35,447 bases of DNA from Candidatus Poseidoniaceae archaeon (lineage in GTDB: Archaea; Thermoplasmatota; Poseidoniia; Poseidoniales; Poseidoniaceae): positions 1-35,447 of the forward strand of contig CALKDX010000004.1 of NCBI GenBank assembly GCA_938084455.1. Direction: 5' to 3'. The translations under genes and the position numbers were made by a program. Under the pieces are notes generated by a model that was given only the letters and a program-made list of their open reading frames with translations, did no database searches and had not been told where the DNA came from. Positions 1 through 9,889 of the stretch are shown one piece after another. Positions within the stretch are counted from its first letter, which is position 1; each line of letters begins with the position of its first letter.

Positions 1-204
1 CATGTTTGAAGCGTACAGTTCAGGTAGGCCCAACACGTTGACTGAGACCGATGTGGAATCCCCTCCGTGGCATGTGCAGCCATTGTCGCCCAGCTGCCCA
101 ACACCGGTGGGCATGCTTGAGAAAGTGGGTGCTCCGAGAACCAGAAGCAACAATGCGGTGCCAAAAATCACCGTACGCTGCCTTTGCCCCCCCATGTGTA
201 TCAT
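1..204 (-). CDS. Partial secreted/membrane-anchored protein, N-terminal 68 residues, truncated by the left window edge
   Basis: Hand translation of the minus strand from ATG at 204 is open to base 1: MIHMGGQRQRTVIFGTALLLLVLGAPTFSSMPTGVGQLGDNGCTCHGGDSTSVSVNVLGLPELYASNM. Signal-peptide-like hydrophobic stretch followed by GCTCHGG. Missing from the ORF track, probably because it runs off the edge. Confidence 0.7.
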   Translation of the reverse strand, partial: MIHMGGQRQRTVIFGTALLLLVLGAPTFSSMPTGVGQLGDNGCTCHGGDSTSVSVNVLGLPELYASNM

Positions 205-334
205 CCAAACCGACGCTGCCCGCCCCTTTGACACTTGGGCCGTTAGATGCACTTGTTCATTGATAATCTATCGGTGCTTTGTGCACTTCAGAGTTCAAGG
301 TTTTTTTTCTCAAAAAAACATCCTTTCATGTACT

Positions 335-1009
335 ATGAAGAGAACAAATCGAAGTGATAACATGATGGGACCATGGGAAACAGCGCCACCACAAGTGGAA
401 GAAGAAGAAATCGATATTTTTGCCGAATTGGGTGCAATGCGCCCCGCTGAAGCACAATCTGTGGCGAAACAACACTCTGTTCCCACACTCAACACCTCGG
501 ACCCTCTTGCCATGTTTATGGAAGACGATGACGAACCATCAATGCTGGCTGGTGAGTCAACGTTTGGATTAAATGAACAAGCATCGGAAAACATCAATTT
601 TGCACCTGTTGAAAAAACCATATCGCAACCCGAGCCCTCTTCACCAACACCTGTTGCTCATGAAGTGGTCACTGAACTCTTGGAGGTTCTGGTCAAGAAG
701 GAACTTCACTCTCGGGTCGAGCGTGGAGAAGACTGGTTGAGTGATCTACCTGCAGAAGCCATCGCTAAAATCGAAACGGCGAAAGTCATCAAGGATCAAC
801 AGGCATACCACCTTTCCCTGATCATTGACATGGTTGGTACCGGTGAAGTGCGACCCTTTGCTACAGTTCTATCCACCGATGAAGGAACCCTCCCGGTTGC
901 CCCTCCACCCCAAATCCCACAATCATGGCATCCGTTGTACAATGCACTCAGGGAATTGTTGCTCAATGCGATGAACTCGCTCACCGCAATCAAAGTAGTC
1001 GCAAACTGA
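335..1009 (+). CDS. Hypothetical protein with acidic, disordered N-terminus
   Basis: ATG at 335 inside ORF 2..1009 (MKRTNRSDNMMGPWETAPPQVEEEEIDIF...); the upstream part of the ORF overlaps the divergent 1..204 gene and looks non-coding. Confidence 0.7.
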   Translation: MKRTNRSDNMMGPWETAPPQVEEEEIDIFAELGAMRPAEAQSVAKQHSVPTLNTSDPLAMFMEDDDEPSMLAGESTFGLNEQASENINFAPVEKTISQPEPSSPTPVAHEVVTELLEVLVKKELHSRVERGEDWLSDLPAEAIAKIETAKVIKDQQAYHLSLIIDMVGTGEVRPFATVLSTDEGTLPVAPPPQIPQSWHPLYNALRELLLNAMNSLTAIKVVAN

Positions 1010-1012
1010 TAC

Positions 1013-1393
1013 TCACTGGTGAACTTCGCAGGCGTGTGTCATCTCGACGTTCACGAACATCTGTGAAACCGTGCAGTACTTCTCATGGCTCTTTGCCACA
1101 AGCCGTTCAAGCAACTTGAGTGGAACTTCACCGCGAACGTGGTACACCATGTGGATCTTTGTGAACACCTTGGGGCGCGTTTCGGCACGGGTTGCGTCCA
1201 ACTCAACCCACACTTCACTGAATGAACGGTCTTTCAAACCAAGAACGACATCCGCAGTGGAACAAGCACCAATGACCTGCAAAGCAACCTGCATTGGGGT
1301 TGGACCCTCTTCCCAGTCAAGGTTAATCCGATCGCCTCGTTCATTTGTGCACGCAACGGTGTCGCCACCAGTCCAATCTATGCGCCCGTACAT
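1013..1393 (-). CDS. OsmC/Ohr family protein
   Basis: 126 aa; pattern GPTPMQVALQVIGACSTADVV...VHYHVRGEVP-like...L..LV..S..KYCTVSQM typical of the OsmC family. Confidence 0.85.
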   Translation of the reverse strand: MYGRIDWTGGDTVACTNERGDRINLDWEEGPTPMQVALQVIGACSTADVVLGLKDRSFSEVWVELDATRAETRPKVFTKIHMVYHVRGEVPLKLLERLVAKSHEKYCTVSQMFVNVEMTHACEVHQ

Positions 1394-1451
1394 GGAACTC
1401 CCAAGGGCGGTTCATTCTTGAAGGGGACGCTTCTGCCTAGGACCGATTGCA

Positions 1452-2678
1452 ATGACAGGAACCCCAGTTACAATGGAAAATGGAAAACTCAACATCCCAA
1501 ATGATCCAGTAATCCACTACATCGAAGGCGATGGAATTGGCGTTGATATCACGCCGGTTATGATCAAGGTGGTCGATGCATCGGTCAGCAAAGCATACGG
1601 CGGTTCTCGCAGCATTGTATGGTCTGAAGTATTGGCTGGAGAAAAAGCGTTTAACGCCACTGGTGAATGGCTTCCAGAAGCCACCTTGGATGCTATGCGA
1701 ACAGGGCTTGTCTCAATCAAAGGGCCGCTCACCACGCCCGTTGGCGGAGGTATTCGCTCGCTCAACGTGGCGCTCCGACAAAAACTCGATCTCTTCGCAT
1801 GCGTCCGACCTGTTCGTTGGTACGACGGAACGCCTTCACCGGTCAAAGCCCCCGGCGATGTTGACATGATCATCTTCCGCGAAAACAGCGAGGATGTGTA
1901 TGCAGGCATTGAATGGGAAGCAGGATCAGAAGGCGTCAAGAAGGTCATTGATTTCCTTCAGAATGAAATGGGAGTGGACAAAATCCGATTCCCAAACACC
2001 TCTGGTATTGGGATTAAGCCAATCTCGCAAGAAGGAACCGCGAGAATTGTTCGCGCTGCAATCACCTACGCATTGGAGAACGACAAAGAAAGCCTCACCT
2101 TGGTGCACAAAGGAAACATCATGAAATTCACAGAAGGTGGATTCCGAGATTGGGGTTACGCCATTGCCAAGGATGAGTTTGGCGCTGTGGAACTTGATGG
2201 TGGACCTTGGTGCACGCTTGAGAACCCAACCACTGGACGTTCAATTTTGATCAAGGACGTCATCGCAGACGCCATGCTCCAACAAATCATCACCCGACCA
2301 GCCGAGTATTCTGTGCTGGCCACAATGAACCTCAACGGCGATTATATCTCTGATGCTCTTGCTGCTCAGGTTGGCGGCATAGGCATCGCACCCGGGGCGA
2401 ACATCAATTATGACACAGGAATCTCAATTTTTGAAGCCACTCACGGAACCGCTCCAAAATACGCTGGTCAAAACAAAGTCAATCCTGGCTCCCTCATCCT
2501 CTCCGCTGAGATGATGTTGCGGCACATGGGTTGGACTGAAGCTGCCGACCTTATTGTCAAAGGAATGGAAGGAGCGATTTCTGCTCAAACCGTCACATAC
2601 GACTTTGAGCGTTTGATGGACGACGCTACACTGCTCTCATGCAGTGACTTTGGCGATGCAATGATCTCACACATGTGA
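1452..2678 (+). CDS. icd: NADP-dependent isocitrate dehydrogenase
   Basis: 408 aa with [93 protein letters not shown] motifs. Confidence 0.96.
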   Translation: MTGTPVTMENGKLNIPNDPVIHYIEGDGIGVDITPVMIKVVDASVSKAYGGSRSIVWSEVLAGEKAFNATGEWLPEATLDAMRTGLVSIKGPLTTPVGGGIRSLNVALRQKLDLFACVRPVRWYDGTPSPVKAPGDVDMIIFRENSEDVYAGIEWEAGSEGVKKVIDFLQNEMGVDKIRFPNTSGIGIKPISQEGTARIVRAAITYALENDKESLTLVHKGNIMKFTEGGFRDWGYAIAKDEFGAVELDGGPWCTLENPTTGRSILIKDVIADAMLQQIITRPAEYSVLATMNLNGDYISDALAAQVGGIGIAPGANINYDTGISIFEATHGTAPKYAGQNKVNPGSLILSAEMMLRHMGWTEAADLIVKGMEGAISAQTVTYDFERLMDDATLLSCSDFGDAMISHM

Positions 2679-2685
2679 GATTTGC

Positions 2686-5600
2686 TCAACCGTGAAGGAA
2701 ACTGTTGAGTGCACGACTGTTCTTGGCAACGCCGAATCCAAACCGTTCTTCGAAGGCACGAGAAACCAATGTGAAATCGCTGTCTCGCGTTGCGATGAGG
2801 ATGGTTCCAAGGTTTCCAAGGGATTGCTTAGCAAGATGGAGGGCAATGTGCATTAAGGTACGATCTGGTGCTTCGGGGTAAACATCCAAGCCGTCAACTA
2901 CGGTTCGCGCAGGCTCTCCACGTGTCCGCTTCATAGCAGTGATTTCTTCATAGATTTCCGTGTAATCCGTAAGGAAGTTCACAACCTGTGTTTTGTACGC
3001 TTCATCATTGGCCTCTGCCTCAAGTTGCAAATCCATTGGGCGCCATGTGCTGTAATCATTGAGCACTTGGTCGACAAGTTCCGCGATGACATCCTTTCTA
3101 AACACGGTATCAAGCATCGTTGGTGGGACCAAAAGTCCACTGAAACGGCTGCGAAGGAAATCAAGATCGCTGGCGATACCTGTCAGCTCTTGCTTGACAA
3201 TTGACGGGAGCCAAAGTTGGATTTTACCTTCCTGGGCCCGCTTTAGCAGGACATGGTGGAAGTGGCCGTGCCCCACGATATCGAGACTGGCTTCAGTAAA
3301 CACTTCCAAGCGTTGCTTGATGGTGTCCATGAGGGCATCGATGAGGATGTTTGTGTCGATGAGGACAAGAGGAGAGAGCGAAAGATTGCGCAGGTAACGG
3401 CGGGATGAGTTCGGGATTTGATCTTTGTAAGACGAAAACAATCCTTGTTCAGCGTCTGCGATTCGTTTAATTTCACGGACGCTGAATTGGCCCTTATTTT
3501 GGGCACGCTCAAGGAACATTAGGCCTTCAATTGGCTTTTCCTGAGCAGCATCTCTGGCCAAATCATACAGCTCATCAAGCGAAGGCGAGGAGCCTTGCAT
3601 CAACTGAGTGAATCGTGTGTCAAAGGCATTGCGCTGGCGGCGGCGATTCTTCTGCAAGGCGTTGACTGCTGCAGTGACTCGGCCACAAAATGGATCAGTT
3701 GGAAGGACGCGGTGATGCTCCAATGGATAGGTTTTGAGCATGTCCAAATCATCCTCGGCAAAGTACGTCACCTCGACATCCTCGAGGGTCCCATCTTCTT
3801 TTTCTTGACTGATGGTTTTCGTGCTTCGGACAAACTCCTTCAGCAAGCGTGTTGCTGCGTTGGTGTCTTTTGTCGACATGTGTGAGACACGGAGGTAGAG
3901 TTGGAATCGCTTTGTGATGGCGCTCTTCAAAGCCGGTTGTGCATCAAGCAGTTCCACCGCTTCTTTCCATTGTTCAGCAAAGGCCAAATGGATGAGTGAC
4001 TTTCTGTAAAGGACGATTTTATGTTCGTAATCGAAGCCATCGTGATCGCCTGCACGACGGTAATCACGGGCAGCATTGAGTTCATCTTGCATGGATGCAG
4101 AAACAGAGGCTCGAGCCAATGTATGCCATGGAGACAGCGGGTCATTGGTTTGGTACCAGCGGACCAGCGAAGGAAGACCAAGGTCGTGCTCAAGAACGAG
4201 ATGGCGAACCGAATGAATCATTGCGGTCGGGACATTTTCGTTTTCCAGAATGGTGTTGACGCTGTCAACGGTCGTATCGTCTGTCGTGCCATGTTGGAGC
4301 ATGAGGGCCACGCGGTTGAGCCGCAACGTATCGATGACGGCAGCAAACAAATGCTGTTCCATTTCGGACAATTTTGCGTTTGAGATGCTGGTCTCCAGGG
4401 CGTTCAATTCCTTATTGGCAACGATGCCCGTTCCCCCTTCTCGAAGCGCACGTCGGATGACTCCAAAGGCAAGCAAACCATTCTTGTCGAGCAGGGTGCT
4501 GAGGCGTTCATCGTCTACATTTTCACCTTCAAAGAGCATCAAGAGTGCTTCGCTGGTTGAGGAAAATGCAGGTGGTGCATCTGTGCTATGGATGGAGTCG
4601 AGGGCTTTACCTCGAGCTTCGCGTACTGCATGCCACAACGCATTGTCTTTGCCGGCAGCAAGCAAATGGGCGGCGAGCAATGTTTCGTAAGGATGAGACA
4701 TTGGGGCCAAATCATTCTTGACAATTATTTCCGACAATCTTCGCAGATTCATCGAACGGGTATAGATGTCAATCACAATTGGAAGAACGCTTTCCCATGC
4801 TTCACCGTTCTCTTCGCTCAGGTGCTTTGCTGCTAGTGCTTGCACATCGGTTGCTAAACCATTGAAACGGATAATTTCGACCAATGCCCCGTCGTCAAGG
4901 TGAGGAATTTGTTGGCCTAACCAGGTTTGAACCTCTTGATTGCCGAGGTCGGAGATCAATGGAAGAAGATGGGAGAGTTCGGCATGGACATCCAGTTTCA
5001 AAGCCGTTAATGTCGCCACAGTCTCCTCGGTCTTTCCTTCTCGATGAAGGGCTGAAAGGCGCCACCACATCACCCGTTCAATCGCTTGTGTTGGGGCGTT
5101 TCCTGAGCGAAGAAGGTCAAGGCCTTCTGAAAGAACATCGGACTTGAGTTGAGCAGAGGATTCGGGAGGGTGGTGCCACGCCAAAAACTTGCGAGAATGA
5201 GCCAATGAATGGTCGTCTTTTGCCGTTGAACTCTTCTTCCAATCCGAGACCTCGCCTGCTTTTAGTCGAACCAAATCTGAGAGTTCTTCAGCAAGTTGGG
5301 AATCAAGAGATTCCACATTGGCCAAGTTCGCTTCTGAATCTTCGCCCATTGCAATTGAGAGCAGGGCTGAAATGATGCATGCAGGGCCTTCAAGTTCAAG
5401 CAATAGAGGGGCTGGGTTGAGGCTTCGACCTGCTGACAATTGGGAGAGGACGGTGCGTAGCGCCACTTGGGATTCTGCCGTGTCAACCGTTTGAGAAAGC
5501 GCTTCGAGAGCAACAGCCAAGTCCTCATTCACCGTTGGATCAATGTAAGCAGGACTGCTGTCCACTGTCTTTTTTGATCTCTTTTTCTTTGGTTTTGCGA

Positions 5601-5988
5601 CTGGGAATGCTGCAAATTGCCCAAGAACGGATGTCCGTTGTGCAAGGTCGCCCCAGACTGGATGAACGCCGTCAGCAAGACATGATTCTCGCAAACTGGT
5701 CTCCGAAGATTCCCATGCCGCATCCCATTCGTCTTTGTTCAGTAGTTTGTGTGCGAGCAGGACTGCTAAGCGGAAAGCATCTGAATAGTCACTTGGAAGC
5801 ACCATTTCAGCAGCGCTTGGAAGGTTGTCAAGGGGTCCATTAGAGCCACGTCCACCGCGACGGCCGCGGGTGCGCCTCATGTGCGCAGGCTTTCGCGATG
5901 GGCTGGGTTGATCGTCTTCATCTGCGGCCGGTAATTCGGTTTCAGCCACGGCTAACAAGAGGACTGCGCGCCAAGGTTTCTCGAGCAA
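2686..5988 (-). CDS. Large alpha-helical repeat-like protein with C-terminal PIN-domain ribonuclease
   Basis: 1100 aa; C-terminal LVLIDTNILIDAL...IVKQELTGIA...APDRTLMHIALHLAKQ...ILIATRDSDFTLVSRAF fits the PIN acidic-residue pattern. Central region rich in helical, TPR-like segments. Track start (TTG 5988) is uncertain; ATG 5880 is an alternative. Confidence 0.88.
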   Translation of the reverse strand: MLEKPWRAVLLLAVAETELPAADEDDQPSPSRKPAHMRRTRGRRGGRGSNGPLDNLPSAAEMVLPSDYSDAFRLAVLLAHKLLNKDEWDAAWESSETSLRESCLADGVHPVWGDLAQRTSVLGQFAAFPVAKPKKKRSKKTVDSSPAYIDPTVNEDLAVALEALSQTVDTAESQVALRTVLSQLSAGRSLNPAPLLLELEGPACIISALLSIAMGEDSEANLANVESLDSQLAEELSDLVRLKAGEVSDWKKSSTAKDDHSLAHSRKFLAWHHPPESSAQLKSDVLSEGLDLLRSGNAPTQAIERVMWWRLSALHREGKTEETVATLTALKLDVHAELSHLLPLISDLGNQEVQTWLGQQIPHLDDGALVEIIRFNGLATDVQALAAKHLSEENGEAWESVLPIVIDIYTRSMNLRRLSEIIVKNDLAPMSHPYETLLAAHLLAAGKDNALWHAVREARGKALDSIHSTDAPPAFSSTSEALLMLFEGENVDDERLSTLLDKNGLLAFGVIRRALREGGTGIVANKELNALETSISNAKLSEMEQHLFAAVIDTLRLNRVALMLQHGTTDDTTVDSVNTILENENVPTAMIHSVRHLVLEHDLGLPSLVRWYQTNDPLSPWHTLARASVSASMQDELNAARDYRRAGDHDGFDYEHKIVLYRKSLIHLAFAEQWKEAVELLDAQPALKSAITKRFQLYLRVSHMSTKDTNAATRLLKEFVRSTKTISQEKEDGTLEDVEVTYFAEDDLDMLKTYPLEHHRVLPTDPFCGRVTAAVNALQKNRRRQRNAFDTRFTQLMQGSSPSLDELYDLARDAAQEKPIEGLMFLERAQNKGQFSVREIKRIADAEQGLFSSYKDQIPNSSRRYLRNLSLSPLVLIDTNILIDALMDTIKQRLEVFTEASLDIVGHGHFHHVLLKRAQEGKIQLWLPSIVKQELTGIASDLDFLRSRFSGLLVPPTMLDTVFRKDVIAELVDQVLNDYSTWRPMDLQLEAEANDEAYKTQVVNFLTDYTEIYEEITAMKRTRGEPARTVVDGLDVYPEAPDRTLMHIALHLAKQSLGNLGTILIATRDSDFTLVSRAFEERFGFGVAKNSRALNSFLHG

Positions 5989-6234
5989 GGTCCAATCAGG
6001 TGTTCGTACGACGAAGGACTGGCGACGGTTTTTCGTTACGTTCGCTTTGAACGCAGCTTCAAGACAATTCGCCAGATACGTCTCCTGCAGAATCCTCGCC
6101 CCTCATCCAATGCCTCAACCTACCCATCTTCAACCCACCGGCAGGCTATACTCCCCTGCAAACGCTCCGCATCAGAACGAGCCCCGACAACATCAATGAA
6201 GCGGGAGAACCTCCCCTAACTGAAGGCGAGTTCC

Positions 6235-6705
6235 ATGGACATCGTGAACGCAATTGTGTTGCTCCTGCATCCGGTGCTGGCAACAGGCTTGTTGGTGTGG
6301 TTTTGGTGGCAGTATTCCTGGCGGAAAAAAAGCCACGAACTCAAGGGAGAAGCGCGGATAGAAGCCCGTTCTCGGCATGAACGGGTGGGGGAACAGCTTC
6401 TTTGGTCAACCCTTGGCGTCATCGTTGTTGCATTCGCAGCCCGAGCAATTGACGGCTACCTCGAAAATGGAGATGTGTTCTCGAACCTCATGCCACAACA
6501 ACTTCACGGATTTATGGGCCCCGTTGGCTTTGGCCTGCTCTTTATCTTAGCACGGATGGGACGCAAAGCAAAAACTGCCAGAAACGAAGGAGAGAAATTT
6601 AGGCATCACGCTCTGAAACACGGTAGAGCCGCTGACCTGTTGATGGCCCTGGTGTTCATTCACGCCTTCCTCGGATTTCTGTACCTTTTCACTGTCTTGG
6701 GATGA
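6235..6705 (+). CDS. Integral membrane protein, several TM helices (possibly DUF4079/cytochrome b561-like)
   Basis: 156 aa with hydrophobic helices and His residues near TM ends (LLLHPVLATG, QQLHGFMGPVGFG, VFIHAFLGFLYLF); ATG start. Confidence 0.75.
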   Translation: MDIVNAIVLLLHPVLATGLLVWFWWQYSWRKKSHELKGEARIEARSRHERVGEQLLWSTLGVIVVAFAARAIDGYLENGDVFSNLMPQQLHGFMGPVGFGLLFILARMGRKAKTARNEGEKFRHHALKHGRAADLLMALVFIHAFLGFLYLFTVLG

Positions 6706-7731
6706 TCAAAGAATTGACAGAGTCTCGTCCCGATTAGCCCACATTTCAAGCCAAACTTCGAGGTTTGAATCGAGGCCTGGTGGCTGAATGCGACATCCAC
6801 ATGCGTTTGCATGCCCGCCCCCAGTTGGGTCCAACGCTGTAGCAAGCCGTGAAAGATCGTACCTACCTTGCCCGTTAGGGAGGAAGGAATTAGCGTAAAA
6901 ACTTGCAGAAAGTGCTGGACGCTCTGGAGTATCGATTGAACCATCGCTATAGCCATGGACAATGCAGCAGGCATCGGCTTTGTCACCTGCCCATGCTGTG
7001 ACGAGGTATCCGTTTGAACGAACGCCTTTCTCGTCCATTCGGCAGACGGCCAAGCGGTCGATGATTGTCGTGTGCTTTTCGACCACCATTTGTGCTGCGT
7101 GGCGCTCTTGTTTTGCCCTCGACACATGTGGAGCGATGTCTGGGTGGGCGAGCACATCGACCAGACGAGTCCCGGCCGCCAGCATGCCAAGAAGACGCTG
7201 CATGTGCTCTGGTTCCCGCATGGAAAGAGAACGGGACAATTGCAGAATTGGTCCATCCTCGATAAATTCCTCTCGGCTAATTTGCCCGGAATCAAGAGCG
7301 TCGACGACGGGCATTATTTCTTCGAGATGGCTCAAATCAATGAACGGGCTAAGCACGTCGTATGCCAAGCGAGCAGCAGAAGGAGTGGCCTCCCAGTGGC
7401 ACGTACCGCCGTCAGCGATGAAGGCTTTTTCTTCCTGCTCATCGGGTCGATTTGTCTGGTGATGATCAAGATACCATCCGCAGTTCGGATGAAACGGAAG
7501 GTCAACCATGGCGGTGTTTCGGTCAATCAGGTGGTCAAGCGAGCCAGACCGCACCAGCGCAGCATGAGCGAAGTGAACAGTCGCTTCGGGATTGACCGAT
7601 TTTAGAACCGCAGCAGCGCACAACCCGTCCAAATCTGAATCCGCAATAATGGATTTGAAATGAGGCAACCCAGCCTTTTGGAGCACGCTCGAACGGTCGC
7701 CCATGAACGCAAGCGCAGGTTGAGTGCTCAA
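6706..7731 (-). CDS. DHH/DHHA1 family phosphoesterase (RecJ-like)
   Basis: IIADSDLDGLCAAAVL, YLDHHQTN, C-terminal DPTGGGHANACGCRI motifs. Confidence 0.9.
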   Translation of the reverse strand: MSTQPALAFMGDRSSVLQKAGLPHFKSIIADSDLDGLCAAAVLKSVNPEATVHFAHAALVRSGSLDHLIDRNTAMVDLPFHPNCGWYLDHHQTNRPDEQEEKAFIADGGTCHWEATPSAARLAYDVLSPFIDLSHLEEIMPVVDALDSGQISREEFIEDGPILQLSRSLSMREPEHMQRLLGMLAAGTRLVDVLAHPDIAPHVSRAKQERHAAQMVVEKHTTIIDRLAVCRMDEKGVRSNGYLVTAWAGDKADACCIVHGYSDGSIDTPERPALSASFYANSFLPNGQGRYDLSRLATALDPTGGGHANACGCRIQPPGLDSNLEVWLEMWANRDETLSIL

Positions 7732-7793
7732 GAAGATTTGCTGAAGCGAGATTCGCCAAAAGTAACTTGACCGGCGACCTTCCAGTTGCAGAT

Positions 7794-8204
7794 ATGGAGA
7801 CGTCTTGTGGAGTGGTGTTAGTCAACTACGGGACCGTGCTTTTGCTCCAATATCCACAAGGTCATTGGGACTTCCCAAAAGGGCATGTCGAAGAAGATGA
7901 TACCGATCATCATGCAACCGCTGCAAGGGAGTTAACAGAAGAGACGGGCATCGACAAGATTCAGTTTGTCGAGGGGTTTGTCGAACGGAGTGAATACACA
8001 TTCAAACATCGGGGAAAGAAAAAAACCAAGCAGGTGTTTTGGTACCTTGCTCAAACCGAGCAGATCTCGATCACCCTCTCTCACGAGCACCGGGGCTATA
8101 TGTGGTTGGACTGGGACATGGCTGAGCAACAGTTGTCTCATGAAGAAACACGACTTGTCTTACGAGGAGCTAGGCAGCACATGACTGCAATGGGCCTTGA
8201 ATAA
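7794..8204 (+). CDS. NUDIX hydrolase (diadenosine polyphosphate hydrolase-like)
   Basis: NUDIX box GHVEEDDTDHHATAARELTEETGI; ATG at 7794 (METSCGVVLVNYG) preferred over the TTG at 7767. Confidence 0.9.
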   Translation: METSCGVVLVNYGTVLLLQYPQGHWDFPKGHVEEDDTDHHATAARELTEETGIDKIQFVEGFVERSEYTFKHRGKKKTKQVFWYLAQTEQISITLSHEHRGYMWLDWDMAEQQLSHEETRLVLRGARQHMTAMGLE

Positions 8205-8900
8205 TCAAAGGTCTGCGAAGTCATCATCAGAGGCATGGAGTTGACGGATTCGCTTTGCAACTCCGGTCTCTGGACCTCTTTTACCGAGCGGTTGCCAAAG
8301 CGTTTCATCGTGGCCTAATCCCGATGTGACCCAGCGCCCAAGCACGAACAACCAATCGGACAATCGATTGAGGTACACCTGAACGATGGGGCGAACGGAT
8401 GCGTCTCCTTCTGTTTCTTTGAGCCGCAGAACAGATCGTTCTAACCTCCGAGCAACCGTTCGGGCAAGATGAAGCATGGCTTCAGGACCATGTCCTGCTG
8501 GCAAAATGAAACTTGTTAAGGGCTCGAGATGTTCAAGCCAGGCATCCATTTCATCAACGAGAACATTGGATTGTTCTTCACTGATGAGGACCATGTATTC
8601 AGGAAGTTTAGAAGGGTCACAGGCGAGTTCTGCCCCAAGGTCAAACAGTTCGTTTTGCACCCGAGTGAGAACCATCGAAAGGATGGTTTGGACGCGTTGT
8701 ACGGTCGCTCTATTTCCACCATCTTCATGGTCAGGCATGCGGTTTGCTTCCATGGCAACCAAACCAAACACTGCGTTGAGTTCGTCGCATGTCCCAACCA
8801 CTTCAAAACGTGGATCTGCTTTGGAACGACGTGATCCGTCAACCAACGATGTTTCGCCCGTATCACCGCCTCCGGTGTAGACTCGATTAATGCGCACCAT
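8205..8900 (-). CDS. Cob(I)alamin adenosyltransferase, PduO type
   Basis: RVYTGGGDTGETSLVDGSRRSKADPRFEVVGTCDELNAVFGL and FILPAGHGPEAMLHLARTVARRLERSV...YLNRLSDWLFVLGR are PduO-family signatures. Confidence 0.95.
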   Translation of the reverse strand: MVRINRVYTGGGDTGETSLVDGSRRSKADPRFEVVGTCDELNAVFGLVAMEANRMPDHEDGGNRATVQRVQTILSMVLTRVQNELFDLGAELACDPSKLPEYMVLISEEQSNVLVDEMDAWLEHLEPLTSFILPAGHGPEAMLHLARTVARRLERSVLRLKETEGDASVRPIVQVYLNRLSDWLFVLGRWVTSGLGHDETLWQPLGKRGPETGVAKRIRQLHASDDDFADL

Positions 8901-8923
8901 GTGTTTCCCTCAGACGAGCCAAG

Positions 8924-9409
8924 TCATGCTTCTATGAGGGGTTTTCGGGCCATGAAACTTGCATCGATGGGGTGATACCATTCAATGTCCTCTTCGCCTA
9001 AACTCCAAGAATAAAGCGCAAGATGTTCATCCACCACACCATACCATTCCAAACGACCAGGCTCTAAACAGGCGATTCGAGTCCCTGTGGCCTCGATTTT
9101 GGCCGTTGTGTGTTGCCAATGGGTGACAAGTTGAGCTAAATGTTCCGCCACTTCGATGACGTGTTCATTCTCTGCCTCGAGAGATTCGAGAAGCACTTCC
9201 AGTTCTTCTGTGAGATCGTGCGCTTCATCGCTCATTGCCTGAAGTTCAGCGAGCCAGCGGGTGACTTTTGGCAGGTTTTCTCTCGCCTCTTCGATGGTCA
9301 CAATACGAGCGCCATGTGGAAGCACACGCAGTGCGTCCTCTTGATCTCGCAATGAACATGTGTCCATAGGTCGACCTGAAAAGAATGGAGCATCGCCTGT
9401 CTCTTTCAC
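8924..9409 (-). CDS. DUF2203 family protein
   Basis: 161 aa: IVTIEEARENLPKVTRWLAEL ... GTRIACLEPGRLEWYGVVDEHLALYSWSLGEEDIEWYHPIDASFMARKPL, the DUF2203 layout. GTG 9409 or internal ATG (9365) start. Confidence 0.8.
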   Translation of the reverse strand: MKETGDAPFFSGRPMDTCSLRDQEDALRVLPHGARIVTIEEARENLPKVTRWLAELQAMSDEAHDLTEELEVLLESLEAENEHVIEVAEHLAQLVTHWQHTTAKIEATGTRIACLEPGRLEWYGVVDEHLALYSWSLGEEDIEWYHPIDASFMARKPLIEA

Positions 9410-9541
9410 ATGCGTTCCTTTACTTGACGGACCTTCAAGTCATCGGCACAAACATTTGATTTTCGCCAAATTTGGGGGGTGGGTCCAAACTTCGTCGGCT
9501 CTCTCTGCCGGAGGGTCGGATGGAGTGAAAAGAAATGTACA

Positions 9542-9823
9542 CTAAGCCGGAAGAGTTTGTAATTTAGACGCTGTCCATGTTTTCTGGACAACCTTTCGAA
9601 CCAAGAGAGAGGCAAGGCTGATCCACACTGCCAATTCGACAACCACGACAATGTAGTAGACAGGTCCGAGTTCTTTCAGCATCGTAATGGCATCGTAGGG
9701 CTCACCATTGAGCGCCATGTAGAACGATTGGGAAAACAAACTTGAAGCGAACCAAATGAAAATTGCATACCACAAAACGGTGCTTAGAGTAGTGCTTGAC
9801 GCCTTCGCCTCCACTTCTTCCAT
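9542..9823 (-). CDS. Small two-TM hypothetical membrane protein
   Basis: 93 aa ATG ORF with two hydrophobic segments; fills the gap between same-strand genes. Confidence 0.65.
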   Translation of the reverse strand: MEEVEAKASSTTLSTVLWYAIFIWFASSLFSQSFYMALNGEPYDAITMLKELGPVYYIVVVVELAVWISLASLLVRKVVQKTWTASKLQTLPA

Positions 9824-9889
9824 GTTAGTTAATCGACTTTCAAGATATTAAGTCCTTTGTTTGGTTGTGCGCTTAATTGCATCACACAG

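Noticed and set aside
301-318. TTTTTTTT-CTC-AAAAAAA inverted repeat just upstream of the ATG at 335
   Set aside because: Simple homopolymer pairing is common by chance in AT-rich leaders; no other support for a regulatory element.
2686-5988. Interpreting the PIN protein as a VapC toxin of a toxin-antitoxin pair
   Set aside because: It is 1100 aa with a large helical scaffold and no adjacent small antitoxin gene.
9466-9475. CCAAATTTGG 10-bp palindrome upstream of the DUF2203 gene
   Set aside because: Short palindrome expected by chance in a window this size; not placed convincingly as an operator or TATA element.
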